From: Cryptomeria japonica
Taxonomy: Eukaryota > Streptophyta > Pinopsida > Cupressales > Cupressaceae
Reading direction: 5' to 3'
NCBI RefSeq assembly: GCF_030272615.1
Contig: NC_081405.1
Span: forward strand, 568,723,095 to 568,787,094
Length of the DNA stretch: 64,000 bases
Within the stretch, counting starts at the first letter, position 1, and the number at the start of each line of letters is the position of its first letter. The notes beneath the pieces were generated by a model. That model had not been told where the DNA came from, did no database searches, and saw nothing but the letters and a program-made list of their open reading frames with translations. Shown here piece by piece: positions 46,548 to 58,306 of the stretch. The position numbers and the translations under genes are program-made.

Positions 46548-48131
46548 TGATAACTCAATGATGAGAAAATAGTACCAAACCGGTACTAAGAGGGGGGGTG
46601 AATCAGTATAGGCAAAATACAGTTTATAAACCAGTTCAACAAGAATTACTCCAAATGATTGGGAAACAGTGACATCGGTTTGAAGTAGAGTAAAACTGGT
46701 AACACCTAGAACAACTAAAACAATCATAAACCGGTTACTCACTTATCTTCCTACTCATCTCAGAACTACACTACCATTTCACCCTTAAGTATGAACAAGT
46801 AATCTATCATGATATCTTCACAACAGCTAGTTCAACATGTTTTATTGATAGGCATAAAACACAAAACCATCATATGCTAAACAAGTAACATCAAAGCATC
46901 ACAAGATAAAAGCATCACACATGACACACATATTTTTCACATGGAAACCCAACTAGGAAAAACCACAGTGGGGATGAATACCCACAAGCTTGTAGTTGAA
47001 CTCTTTTGAAGTCCGCTTTGTTAGGAGCCTTGTCTTGTTAAAGACATTACAATAGGTTCTGCTAAGAACCAATCCTGTTAGGGATCACCCGGTTAAGGGA
47101 TGGCTACAATACCCGGTTAAGGGTTAAACCTGGTTAGGGTTACATTGTTAGAGGATTTCAAGAACTCAATAGCTAAAGGATTTGCAGAGCTTTATATCTT
47201 CCCAGAACTCAATAACTTCAAGTTAGCCTGTTAAAGGATTTGTATCAAGCCGGTTAAGGCTACCCTGTTAAGGGATTTCACAACTATTGAAGTGGTTAAA
47301 GATCAACAAGAATTACAATGATCTGGTAACAACACTCAATGCTAATGCAAATCCGTTTTGGCTCCTCTCTACCTTCTGCACATTCACTTTGTAGGTATCT
47401 CCTCTCTCCTTTTGTCTGGCAAGAATCACGTATCACTTCCCTTGGATACACACAAACAACTTTTGCCAACAACTTTAGAAAGAAATACAACATCGACCTT
47501 ATAGGAAATAGATAGGTCGGTAGCAAAAACCCTAAACCCTAAACCTGTTAGGTTAAGCAATTCAAATGGTTCAATCCTGACCGTTGAATCATACTGCATT
47601 AAATGCAACACTCTTGAATCGATCTCAAGACATTCTCCATCATCCATTACCCACTGATTTCATGGAGGCTGATAACCCATCACGCATTATCACCGTTTGA
47701 CAAACTTTGCACATTCCCAAGGTGGATAGGGATAGTCTTCTTCATGCAAGATCCTTCACGTGCACAGGGCTTACGTGGCAACATGATCTATTCTTCGTTA
47801 TTCTGCTAACTCATCACACAATGATCACCAATTGAGTCGCACAGGCTTGAGGTACTCCAACCAGAAATCCTGAAGTGGAAACTACCTACCAACCGGTAGT
47901 CATACAATGCTTCCATGTGCCGGTTCCCATGACTACATGCCGGTTCACCTTGACATGCCTATTCATCTAGAACAAATATACCGCTTCACTTTGGCATATA
48001 TACCGGTTCACACATATACTGGTTCTCTCTTCACATATCACATATGCCGATTCAGTTCACTTCATATATTGACATAAAATGACAACATACAATATCATTA
48101 TGTCCTCATACCAATTCACATATTGCCAACA
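46548..48131 (-). repeat. COP2b 3' LTR (left copy, 1584 bp)
   Basis: TGATAACTCAATG to ATTGCCAACA on the plus strand. It has a G7 tract near 46591, the CATGGAAACCCAACTAGG module near 46940 and CCGGTTAAGG repeats. A purine tract follows at 48132-48144. Confidence 0.93.
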
Positions 48132-48356
48132 ATCTCCCCCTTTGGCATTGATGGCAATATACAAAGATATCTCTCTGGCAATATACAAAGATATCTCTCC
48201 ACTTCACATTTTCTTCCCCTTTGACAACAATCCCAAAGTGGAGGCACAAGCATCGTTGTTCCATTATACTGCTCCCCCTGAGGAGTAGCATCCTTCAACA
48301 CATCAATCAACAAAAAATTGACTACGCAATACCTGACTGATGTGGAACAAATACTT

Positions 48357-49628
48357 TTAGTTCACCTCCTGAAGGGGCAGTACCCCCAATTCACCTCTTA
48401 AGTGCACAAATGTAGTCTTTGGTAGAGGCTTGGTGAATATGTCTGCTAACTGCTCCTTACTGGAAACATGTTCCAGTACAATCTCTTTATTCTGAACCTT
48501 TTCCCTCAAGAAATGATACTTAAGCTCAAAATGCTTGCTTCTAGAATATAAAACCGGAGTCTTTGAAGTATTGATAGCACTTGTGTTATCACAGAATATG
48601 CCTACCAGTTCAGATATAGGGATTTTGAAGCCATTTAAAACATGCTTCATCTAGATTGTCTGAGTGCAGTTCATGAAAGCTGCAACATACTCCACTTCCG
48701 CTGTAGACTAAGAGATACAACTCTGCTTTTTACTCATCCATGAGACTAGTCTACCACCGAGAAAGAATGCACCACTGGTTGTGCTTTTCCAGTCATCCAC
48801 ATTACCTGCCCAATCAGCATCTGTGAATACTTTCAGAATGAAATCATTGCTGTATGGGTACCACAATCCATAGTCAACTGTTCCCTTTAGATACCTAAGA
48901 ATCCGCTTGACTGCAACCAAGTGGGATTCTCTTGGACTTTTCTGGAACCTTGCAGTAATGCCAACTACATGTGCAATATATGGTCTACTATGCACTACAT
49001 AATGCAACTTACTAATCATTGATCGGTATTCTTTCTCATCAACTAGTACAGAATCATCCTCTTTTGACAATTTGCAACTGGTCACCATCTGTGTACCAAC
49101 CGGTTTGCTATCTTCCATGCCAAAAGTCTTCAACACCTCTTTGACATATTTGGACTGAGTGATAAAGATTCCATCTTTCATTTGTTGGATTTGCAGTCCA
49201 ATAAAGAACTTAATCTCCCCTATGAGTGACATCTCAAACTCTTTCTTCATTTCATCAGCAAACTCATGACTCATCTTGTCATCTCCACCAAACATAATGT
49301 CATCAACAAAGACCTCACAGATCAGGATCTGATATCCTTCAGACTTCAAGTAGATATTTCTATCTTCACTTGTTCTCTCAAATCCAATCTTCACAAGATG
49401 GGAATGTAGGCGCTCATACCATGCCCTAGGTGCTTGCTTTAGACCATATAAGGCTTTATGTAGCCTACATACCATGTCACTATCTTCAGATAGGGCAAGC
49501 CCATCTGGTTGCTTAATATATGGCTCCTCTTCAAGTACACCATTTAGGAATGCAGATTTTACATCCATTTGATATACTTTGAACCCTTTAAAAGCTACAT
49601 ATGCAAGAAGCATACAAAATCCTTCCAA
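48357..49628 (-). pseudogene. COP2b reverse transcriptase and RNase H
   Basis: The frame 48708-49628 is open for 306 codons: [40 protein letters not shown], the catalytic FVDDIMFGG, FFIGLQIQQMKDGIF, then RNase H FTDADWAGNVDDWKSTTSG. It ends at a stop after KKQSCIS. The rest of RNase H (48357-48650) has FCDNTSAINTSKTP and ADIFTKPLPKTTF. The first RT part, [12 protein letters not shown], is in the preceding frame (49680-50213), broken by a stop near 49680. The catalytic residues of RT are all present. Confidence 0.9.
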
Positions 49629-49679
49629 TCTAGGTACAGGAGAAAAGGTTTCTCCATAGTCCTCTCCTTCTTCTTGAGC

Positions 49680-50996
49680 TTACCCTTTGCACACCAATCT
49701 GGCTTTATTCCTAATCACTATGTCATCCTCATTTAGCTTGTTTCTGAACACCCATTTGGTGCCAATGACATTTTTATGCTCTGGTTTGGGTACCAAGGAC
49801 CATGTACCATTTTTCTCTATCTGGTCAAGTTCCTCTTCCATTGCCTTGATCCAGTCTTCATCTTTGTGAGCCTCTTTGAATGATTTAGGCTCAAATTCAG
49901 AGATCTTACATGAGTTTTCTCTGATCTTTCTTCTTGTGAGGATTCCTGCATCCTTATCTCCTATGATCTTCTTAAGATCATGATTCAGCCTGACATACCA
50001 AGGAATGGTCTTGACTAGTTCTTCTAGCTTTTCCTCTTCATCCTCATCTTCATCAGTATCGGCATTCACCAGTTCAGGAACACTGTTACTGGTACTTGGT
50101 TGACTAACAACCGATTCCCAGAAGGTTGCAACTGGTTCATTTACAGCTTGCTCATTGCCGATTTCCTTAGTTTTCTCAGAGGATTCATCAACTCTTACAT
50201 TGATACTTTCCATAATTCTCTAAGTCCTATTTTTGTAACACTTGAGGGCTTTACTCTTGGTGGAATATCCTAGGAATATTCCCTCATCACATTTAGCTTC
50301 AAATTTGCCCTGATGTTCACTCCTCTTGATGTAACATTTGCTACCAAATACCCTAAAGTAGCTAACCATAGGTGTCTTACCAGTCCAATACTCATAAGGA
50401 GTTTTTTCCATACCTTTCTTGATGAGTACCCAAGTCATTGTGTAGACTGCAGTGCTCACCGCTTCTCTCCAAAAGGTGTGAGCTACCTTTCCTTGAATCA
50501 GCATGGTTCTAGCTACTTCAACCATAGTCTGGTTATTCCTCTTTGCTAGGCCATTCTGTTGTGGAGTTCGGGGGGCAAACGGTTGCCTCTTGATGCCAAA
50601 TTCTTCATAGTACTTATTGAATTCACCAGAAGTGAATTCCCCTCCTTGATCAGTTCTGAGACACTTGATCCTTTTACCACTTTCCTTCTCCACTAATGCT
50701 TTGAAAGCTTTAAATTTCACAAAGGCTTCAGACTTGTCTTTCAAGAATGTGACCCACATCATTCTTGAGCAGTCATCAGTGAGAATCATGAAGTACCTAT
50801 CACCCTACACACTTCTAGTTTTCATAGGACCACACAAATCAGTATGCACAAGATCAAGCAAGTTGTTAGTAGTGAAAGATTTACCTTTAAAGGTTGAGGA
50901 AGACATTTTCCCCAATTGACACTCTCTGCACATGGTATTGTCCGGTTTGCTTAGCACGGACAACCCTTTAACTACCTTGATCTTACTAGCCTTCAC
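49680..50996 (-). pseudogene. COP2b pre-integrase region and integrase (decayed)
   Basis: The catalytic residues of the core lie in 50220-50789 (MILTDDCSRMMWVTFLKDKS, RTDQGGEFTSGEF, GLAKRNN). In the last motif the expected Glu is Lys, which would remove catalysis. CRECQLGKMS (50805-50996) is the zinc part. The C-terminal linker to RT follows at 49680-50213. Stops near 50215 and 50800 separate the pieces. Confidence 0.88.
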
Positions 50997-51200
50997 AATG
51001 TTATCAAAGTTTACATGGTAGAGTCTCCTATGCCATATCTAGCTATCATCAAACTTGGCCACAAGACATGTACTTATATTTGCATTCAGATGAAATAGGT
51101 TAGCTTTGGTCTGCATGCTGGTGGCCACCAATTCACCATCATTTCCTTTGATTCTGCAGACTCCATTCTTGAATTCTAGAGTGAGGCCACTGTCATTCAG

Positions 51201-52448
51201 CTAGGCAACACTCAAAAGGTTGTGTCTGAGACCATCAACCCAGTACACATTGTCAGCACTACTCTTTCCATTCAGAGAGATGGATGCTCTACCTTTGACC
51301 ATGCATGGTGCATCATTTCCAAAGTGAACCACACCACCATCATACTCCTCCAAGGATAGAAACTTGCTCTGGTCACCTATAATATGGTGAGAACAACCAC
51401 TATCAATGATCCACTCATTAGAATTATCAAACTGGGAGACCAGAGCCTTCTTGTCTAACACATCTTCTTTGACAACAACAAACACAATATCTTCATTTTC
51501 TTCATCCTCTGATTCTTCATTTGTGACACCTTCATCGACTACCACAAAACAGTTTCTCCGGTTTCCTGCTTTGAATTTCTTGAACCTTTCTGGTTTTTCC
51601 TTGTTATCGCCATTAGGACAGTTTATAGCAATATGTCCTATTTGGTTACAAGAAAAGCATTTCAAAGTTAAGTTTCCTTTTTAGTTACCGGTTCCTTTAG
51701 GAAGCTTCCTAGCAAGGAGATCTTCAAATGCCATAAGAATCTCCTCAGCAGTCATTTCTATGCTCTATCTAGGTTCACCACTAGTGCTAGCTTCTTTTCC
51801 TTTTCTGGATGGTATAGTAGAGGCTTTAAATGCTGATTTAGTCTTTTGAACACTACCATCAAAACTATTTAGCTCATAAGTTGTCAACTTGGCTATGATG
51901 GAGTCCAGGGATACCTTAGTCTTGTCTATTGATCTCATCTCCTGAATAACAGCAACCCTTATTGCATAGACTAGCAACACGGATCTCAGGACTTTGCTTA
52001 CCACAGTGGAATCTTCTATTTTACCACCTGCACTCTTGATTTCTCCAACCATTGTTTTGATTCTTATTCCATACTGTTGAATTGTCTCACCTTCAACCAT
52101 CCGCATATCTTCAAACTTCCCTCTCAGGCTTTCTTCCTTAGCCTGTTTTACATGTTCATCACCACCATAGATATTTTCAAGAGCATCCCATACCTATTTG
52201 GGATTTACCTTGTCCTGAACATCAATAAAATCAATGTCAGATAGACTACTAATAAGGGCTTCCATGACTTGGCCATTTTCTTGTATCTCTCTCTTTTGGT
52301 CATCGGTGAGAACACCGGTAGGGACAACATAGACATTCTCAACATAACTCCAGTGTTGAGCACCCATGCTTCTGATGAATATCTTCATCCTATCTTTCCA
52401 TATACCAAAATTTTCCCTGTCAAACTTTGGACCTTCCCTCTTCATCAT
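51201..52448 (-). pseudogene. COP2b Gag and protease (decayed)
   Basis: Gag starts at ATG 52448 (MMKREGPKFDRENFGIWKDR) and runs 84 codons to a TAG where COP2a has Glu. It resumes with GETIQQYGIRIKTMVG (51765-52106), then breaks. The zinc knuckle CFSCNQIGHIAINC is intact near 51620-51665. The protease reads EWIIDSGCSHHIIGD, with the D-S-G triad present, near 51380-51420. The 51201-51665 piece is one open frame to the next stop. Confidence 0.9.
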
Positions 52449-52503
52449 TTGACTGGGATCTTTACCTCAAGCAGTTAAGCTTACAACACAGAGGACCTAG
52501 AGT

Positions 52504-52515
52504 GCTCTGATACAA
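52504..52515 (-). promoter_or_regulatory. Primer-binding site of COP2b (one change)
   Basis: On the minus strand TTGTATCAGAGC, one base from the initiator-methionine-tRNA site TGGTATCAGAGC seen in COP2a. Confidence 0.8.
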
Positions 52516-52517
52516 AT

Positions 52518-54080
52518 TGACAACTCAATGATGAGAAAATAGTACCAAACCAGTACTAAGAGGGGGGCAGGTGAATTAGTACATGCAAAATATAGTTTCT
52601 AAACTGCTTCAACAACAATTACTCCAAATGATTGGGAAACAGTGACATCGGTTTGAAGCAGAGTAAAACTGGTAACACCCAGAACAACTAAAACAATCAT
52701 AAACTGGTTACTCACTTATCTTCCTACTCAACTTAGAACTACACTACCATTTCACCCTTAAGTATGAACAGGTAATCTATCATCATATCTTCACAACAGC
52801 TAGTTCAACATGTTTTATTGACAGGAATAAAACATAGAACCATCATATGCTTAACAGGTAACATCAAAGCATCACAAGATAAAAGCATCACACATGAAAC
52901 ACATATTTTTCACGTGGAAACCCAACTGGGAAAAACCACAGTGGGGATGAATACCCACAAGCTTGTAGTTGAACTCTTTTGAAGTCCGCTTTGTTAGGAG
53001 CCTTGTCCTGTTAAAGACATTACAATAGGTTCTGCTAAGAACCAATCCTATTAGGGATCACTCGATTAAGGGTTAAACTCGGTTAGGGTTAGCTTGTTAG
53101 AGGATTTCATGAACTCAATAGCTAAAGGATCTCCAGAGCTCTATAGCTTCCCAAAATTCAATAACTTAAAGTTACCCTATTAAAGGATTTGTATCAAGCT
53201 GGTTAAGGCTACCCTGTTAAGGGATTTCACAACTGTTGAAGTGGTTAAAGATCAACAGGAATTACAATGATCTAGTAACAACACCCAATGCTAATGTAGA
53301 TCCATTTTGGCTCCTCTCCACCTTCTGCACATTCACTTTGCAGGTATCTCCTCTCTCCTTTGGTCTAGCAAGTATCACATATCACTTCCCTTGGATATAC
53401 ACAAACAAATTTTGCCAACAACTTTAGAAAGAAACACAACATCAACCTTATAGGAAATAGATAGGTCGGTAGCAAAATCCCTAAACCCTAAACCTGTTAG
53501 GTTAATAAATTCAAACGGTTCAATCCTGACCACTGAATCATACTGCATTAAATGCAACACTCTTGAATCGATTTGAAGACATTCTCCATCATCCATTATC
53601 CACCGATTTCATGGCGACTGATAACCCATCACACATTATCACCATTTGACAAACTTCGCACATTCCCAAAGTGGATAGGGATAGTCTTCTTCATGCAAGA
53701 TCCTTCACGTGGATAGGGCTTATGTGGCAACACGGTCTGTTCTCTGTTATACTGCTAACTCATCACACAATGATCACCAATTGAGTTGCACAGGCTTGAG
53801 GTACTCCAATCGAAAATCCTGAAGTGGAAACTACCTACCAACCGGTAGTCATACAATGCTTCCATGTGCCGGTTCCCATGACTACATGCCGGTTCACCTT
53901 GACATGCCTGTTCATCTAGAACAAATATACCGCTTCACTTTGGCATATATACCGGTTCACACATATGTCGTTTCTCTCTTCATATATCACATATGCCGGT
54001 TCACTTCACTTCACATATTGACATCAAATGACAACATACAATATCATTATGTCCTCATACCGGTTCACATAATGCCAACA
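52518..54080 (-). repeat. COP2b 5' LTR (right copy, 1563 bp)
   Basis: TGACAACTCAATG to ATGCCAACA on the plus strand. It matches the left copy. The right ATGTC copy follows at 54081. Confidence 0.93.
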
Positions 54081-54085
54081 ATGTC

Positions 54086-54562
54086 CACACGTTACATTAA
54101 AGCCAATCCATAACCTAGATCAACTGGGACCAAGTATAGGTCCATATGCCACAACAATGATCTCCAACTACCAAGTCTTGAACATGATCAGCAACAACAT
54201 CTTGAAACTCCATCAGAAGCTGTATCAACATCATTTATGAAATTCATCAAAATATCTCTATCAAAAGCTCTACTAGTGAAACCCTCACTGGAACAAGAAA
54301 CTAGTCTTCTGAGAAAGAAGAATAGCATCCAATCTCTAGACCAAAACCAACTGACCAAATATGAGTATAAGTATCATGAACAAGACAATTCCATCATCAA
54401 ACTATATTGGAGCCTAACAGATCATGCTAGATCCAAGTTAACCAAAAACCACTCAACCTACCAAGACCAAAAGGGTGCCGATAAAGCATCGAAATAGCTA
54501 GTGTTGACATCAATGATAAAACATCAATGCAACACATAATAAATTCCATCAAATGGCCAACA
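54086..54562 (-). repeat. COP3a 5' LTR, second part
   Basis: It continues the LTR from 46547 and ends AAATGGCCAACA at 54562, the same end as the left LTR at 25917. Confidence 0.87.
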
Positions 54563-55926
54563 ACATTTTCCTTTGTTGTTTTCTCTATCTCGCTAGCTCG
54601 TGGGATCACCAAATCCTTTATATTTGGCTTGTGGGGTAGCAGGGATAAATGTTTTCTTTGACATCTTTTGTTATCTCGCCAGCCCGCATCACTTAAATCA
54701 TGACACTTAGACCCATGTGAGGTGAAGTTTATTCACTCAGTATAGTCATCTCGCTAGCCCACATGATGATCTCCCCTTTTCTTTTTTCACTGCGGGGTCA
54801 CATGCTGACCCTTTATTTCTTCTATGCTAGCTCTATCCCACTACCACAAGGTGATATTTTTAGCCTATGATTGAACCCCAAGGGGTTGCGATGTAGCCTA
54901 TTTTATTTCATGATACATACATCCCACTACCCTAAAACACTATTTTGACTACTAGATAGACCTTGTAGGGTCACGAGGAAGACACAAAATACTCAAATAA
55001 TTAAGGCCCCACCATCCCACGTTTCTTTTGCAATACCTAATATGGTCCTGAGGGGAACTAAAAATCTCACTTAACTGAACCTTTTAAAATATGTCCATAT
55101 AATGAGGGTAGAGGGGGTTGTGGGTGCCATTAACGCTAAGAAACATAGACTTAGGTAGTTGAAGGGAAATAATTCATGACTCCCATAAAATACTTAATCG
55201 ACAAAATTTTAAAGACCTAATACTCAGGGCTGATTGGATAATGAAAAAAGACCTTCCAAACCATAACTTAAAGACTAACAACCCACTACTACAAGTCAAA
55301 AACAAAACATAACTAAAGGCTGAACTCTTTTTTGCGAAAACCGAAAGGAAAACCCTACTCAAAATTTTGGAAAGAACCTTGTCCCTAGGGGACACCTGAG
55401 AGGCAAAAAGGCAAGACAAGCATCAAAATTTTATAATTCTAACATGATGGATAATGGGCGAACCTATTCTTCACAATTTATATTATAGTTCTTCCTCTCA
55501 ACTTGATCTTCAAATCTACTATGAAAGACTATAAGACCACATTGTTCTCTTCACAATGAATTTACTTTTATCATCTTTGAAATTATTATAAATCTAATCA
55601 CAAGTCTTCTATAAAGAGATCACAATCTTCCTAAACTCTTCTCTTCACATTCATATACACTTCTAAATTAATATTCTATATACAATGCATTCTCTCCTTG
55701 ATTTATGTACTCAAATTATGTTCTTATGATATTCCACACATATATCTACTATAATATATTCCATTAATCAAATGTTGTGTTTATCTTCTCATGCTCACTT
55801 TATCAAATATGCTATCTTTCTATACATTAATGGATTTTGGAACATATGCCCTATTGTCTTTTTGAAGACTTACCACCCATTGTCTTCTCTCACACAATTC
55901 CCACTCTCTAAGGTATATCATTTTAT
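54563..55926. other. Unassigned sequence between COP3a and COP1c
   Basis: No gene or known element recognised. TATCTCGCTAGCTCG-like words recur at about 54585, 54670 and 54748 (ATCTCGCCAGCCCGC, ATCTCGCTAGCCCAC). The rest is AT-rich. It is the host into which COP1c inserted and continues at 59440. Confidence 0.6.
55922..55926. repeat. Target-site duplication TTTAT of COP1c (left copy)
   Basis: TTTAT at 55922-55926 is repeated at 59435-59439, flanking TGTTGG and CCTAACA. Confidence 0.92.
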
Positions 55927-56685
55927 TGTTGGTATTATGGATGAATTCATCATGTGTTGCATTGGTGTTGTCATTAATGTCAACACTTATCTTTCTAGAG
56001 GTCTACATTGTTGATTTGGCGGTTTATTGTTGAACTGACACATTGTGGTCCTGACATGGTTATTGGCATATGCACAATCACTGGTATATGTTTCATCAGC
56101 AACTTAGGAAGTTGACGACGACTTGTTATCATTTGAAGATCATTTGTTTATGTCAAAGACATGGATTGGCTATTTGGATTTGGTGTTTTTCTTATTGGTC
56201 TGATTGGGTTCACATATTTGCCTTTACCGACAGATAGGTCCAGGTTATGCATCGATACAAGATATCATGTTCCAGACGAGCACGACACATTTTGGAAATG
56301 GTTTATTGATTGGATAATGTGTAAATGTATTGAGCCAACATATTGTATCACATCAAGGCTTATTTTGTAATTGATATAAATATAATATCTTTTAGGAGCC
56401 GACCTAATCATGAGGTCTTAGGGTTTTGTATAAATAATTGTAAGATCTTATTTGAAGATCATATATATGAGTGTATGTGAATATTGAAGATCATTGTGAA
56501 GAGAAAATCCTTATGTGAATCACACAAATATTATCTGAAGGTTGAAGGAAAGGTTATGAAGGTGTTTGGCACTCATGGTCAAAGCTTAAACCAATACTGA
56601 ATCCAATATTGTAGATTCTATACTGAAGCAGTACATTGTTTATTGGATTTAACCATCCAATTGTAGTAAATGTGACTCCTATTTT
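55927..56685 (+). repeat. COP1c 5' LTR, truncated
   Basis: It matches 58307-59079 of the 3' LTR and stops at CCTATTTT. The following AGAATTGAAGCAGG belongs to RT. Confidence 0.9.
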
Positions 56686-57960
56686 AGAATTGAAGCAGGT
56701 AGACTATTTCTTGTATTTGTAGCTCAAAAGAACTATAAAGTTTATCATATGGATGTAAAATGTGCATTTTTGAATGGAGATTTTGAAGAAGAAGTTTACA
56801 TTAAACAAGCTGGTCAATTTTTATTAACAAATGATAACGATATGGTTTGCAGGTTAAGGAAAAATTTATATGGATTGAAGCTAGCTCCCAGATCTTGGTA
56901 TGCAAGACTAGATAAATATCTTTTAAAGCTTGGTTATACCAAAGGTAATGTTGATAGTAATTTCTATTACAAAATTACCAATGATGACATTTTTGTTATT
57001 GAAGTATTTATGGATGATATCATTTTTGGAGGTGAAGAAGAGTTATGTAAAGACTTTGCTAACAAGATGCAGGAAGAGTTTGAAATGTCTATGATTGGAG
57101 AGATAAAAAAAATTCTTAGTTTGTAGATTTCACAAACAGATAAAGGTATATTCATATGTCAAACAAAATACTTGAAGGAACTTTTGAAGAAATTTGGTAT
57201 GAAAAACTCCAAACCGGTAAGTACTCCTATGACTACAATTGATAAATTGACATTAAAAGATGATTCAACTCCTATAAATCCAACAAGGTAAAAATCTATG
57301 ATTGGAGGATTACTGTATTTGACACAAACCAGACCTAATATAATGAATGCAGTGTGTATTGTTCCAAGATTTCAAAGCAATCCTAAAGAAAATCATGAAA
57401 CTGCGGTAAAAAGTATTTTTCGGTACCTACAAGGCACAAAAAATCTTTGTTTATGGTATCCTAAGAATGAAAATTTTGAGTTATGTGCATATACAAATGC
57501 AAATTGGGTAGGAGATGTGGATGACAAAAATAGTACCATTGGAGGCGCATTCTTTCTTGGCAGAAGATTAATTTCATGGATCAACAAGAAGTAGACTTGT
57601 ACATCATTATCTATAGTAGAAGCAAAATATATTGTAGTAGCAACTAATTCCACTCAGGTATTATGGATCAAGAAAATGTTGAAGGATATAAAGGTAAAAT
57701 GCAAAGAACCAGCAATTATTTACTGTGATAACTCAACAACATTACATATATCAAAGAATCCAATATTTCACTCTAAAACAAAGCATGTTTCTATTAAGTA
57801 TAATTTTGTGAAAGAAAATGTTGAAGAAAATGAAGTGAGATTGGTTTATGTGAATACTAAAGAACAAATTACAGATATTTTTACAAAGCCTTTGCCTAAG
57901 GAAATATTTGAATATCTCAGAGAGCAGCTTGGGGTAATTTCCCCACCGGCAGAGACTTGA
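56686..57960 (+). pseudogene. COP1c RT (second half) and RNase H (decayed)
   Basis: It begins in mid RT (RIEAGRLFLVFVAQKNYKVY), then MDVKCAFLNGDFEEEVYIK, LYGLKLAPRSWYARLDKYL and a catalytic loop with Met in the third place (FMDDIIFGG, usually FVDD). TAG at 57124, TAA at 57289 and TAG at 57592 break it. RNase H reads CAYTNANWVGDVDD: the first catalytic Asp is Asn. The rest (57676-57960) has IYCDNSTTLHISKNP and TDIFTKPLPKEIF and ends at TGA 57958. Confidence 0.92.
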
Positions 57961-58306
57961 ATGATGAAGATTGGCATCAAATCAATAGGAACTAATAGAA
58001 AAATATTTTTTTGGCTTTGATGAAGGAGAGCTACTGCTCAAGGGAAGTAGTTAGTTGTATGTTATGTTTAGATTTTTGATTTTTGATTACTTTTGCATTT
58101 GATGCCAAAGGGGGAGAGATGTCTATGGAAAACCATTGTAATTTGAAGATTGGGGAGAGATGTATTTTGGTTTTGGTTATATTTTTTCTACTTTTGGTAT
58201 AAAACTTTGATTGATCTATTTTGGGAGATTGTTGGTATTTGGCATTTTCTTTTGGCACTTAGATGTTTTTCCATCTAGTGTTGCCATCAATGCCAAAGGG
58301 GGAGAT
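57961..58306 (+). promoter_or_regulatory. COP1c 3' spacer with purine tracts
   Basis: Purine tracts at about 58106 (AAAGGGGGAGAGATG), 58152 and 58295. The last, AAAGGGGGAGAT, adjoins TGTTGG at 58307 and is the likely polypurine tract. Confidence 0.7.

Larger units (their letters stand above)
46548..54080 (-). mobile_element. COP2b: complete but dead Ty1/copia element
   Basis: A 7533-bp minus-strand element with LTRs 46548-48131 and 52518-54080, a primer site, a purine tract, Gag to RNase H, and an exact ATGTC duplication. It is a close relative of COP2a. The RT frame (306 codons, 48708-49628) is the longest surviving pol frame in the window. Other domains carry single stops or frameshifts. 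It is inserted in the COP3a right LTR. Confidence 0.95.
25303..54562 (-). mobile_element. COP3a: Ty1/copia element split by COP3b, TIR-S and COP2b
   Basis: Own sequence: truncated left LTR (25303-25917), RNase H end (25918-26498), the rest of pol and gag (40933-45797) and right LTR (45798-46547 and 54086-54562). On the minus strand the order is LTR, Gag, protease, integrase, RT, RNase H, LTR. COP3b, TIR-S and COP2b are later insertions, each with a duplication. About 400 bp of the left LTR is missing, so no duplication for COP3a itself can be checked. Confidence 0.85.
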
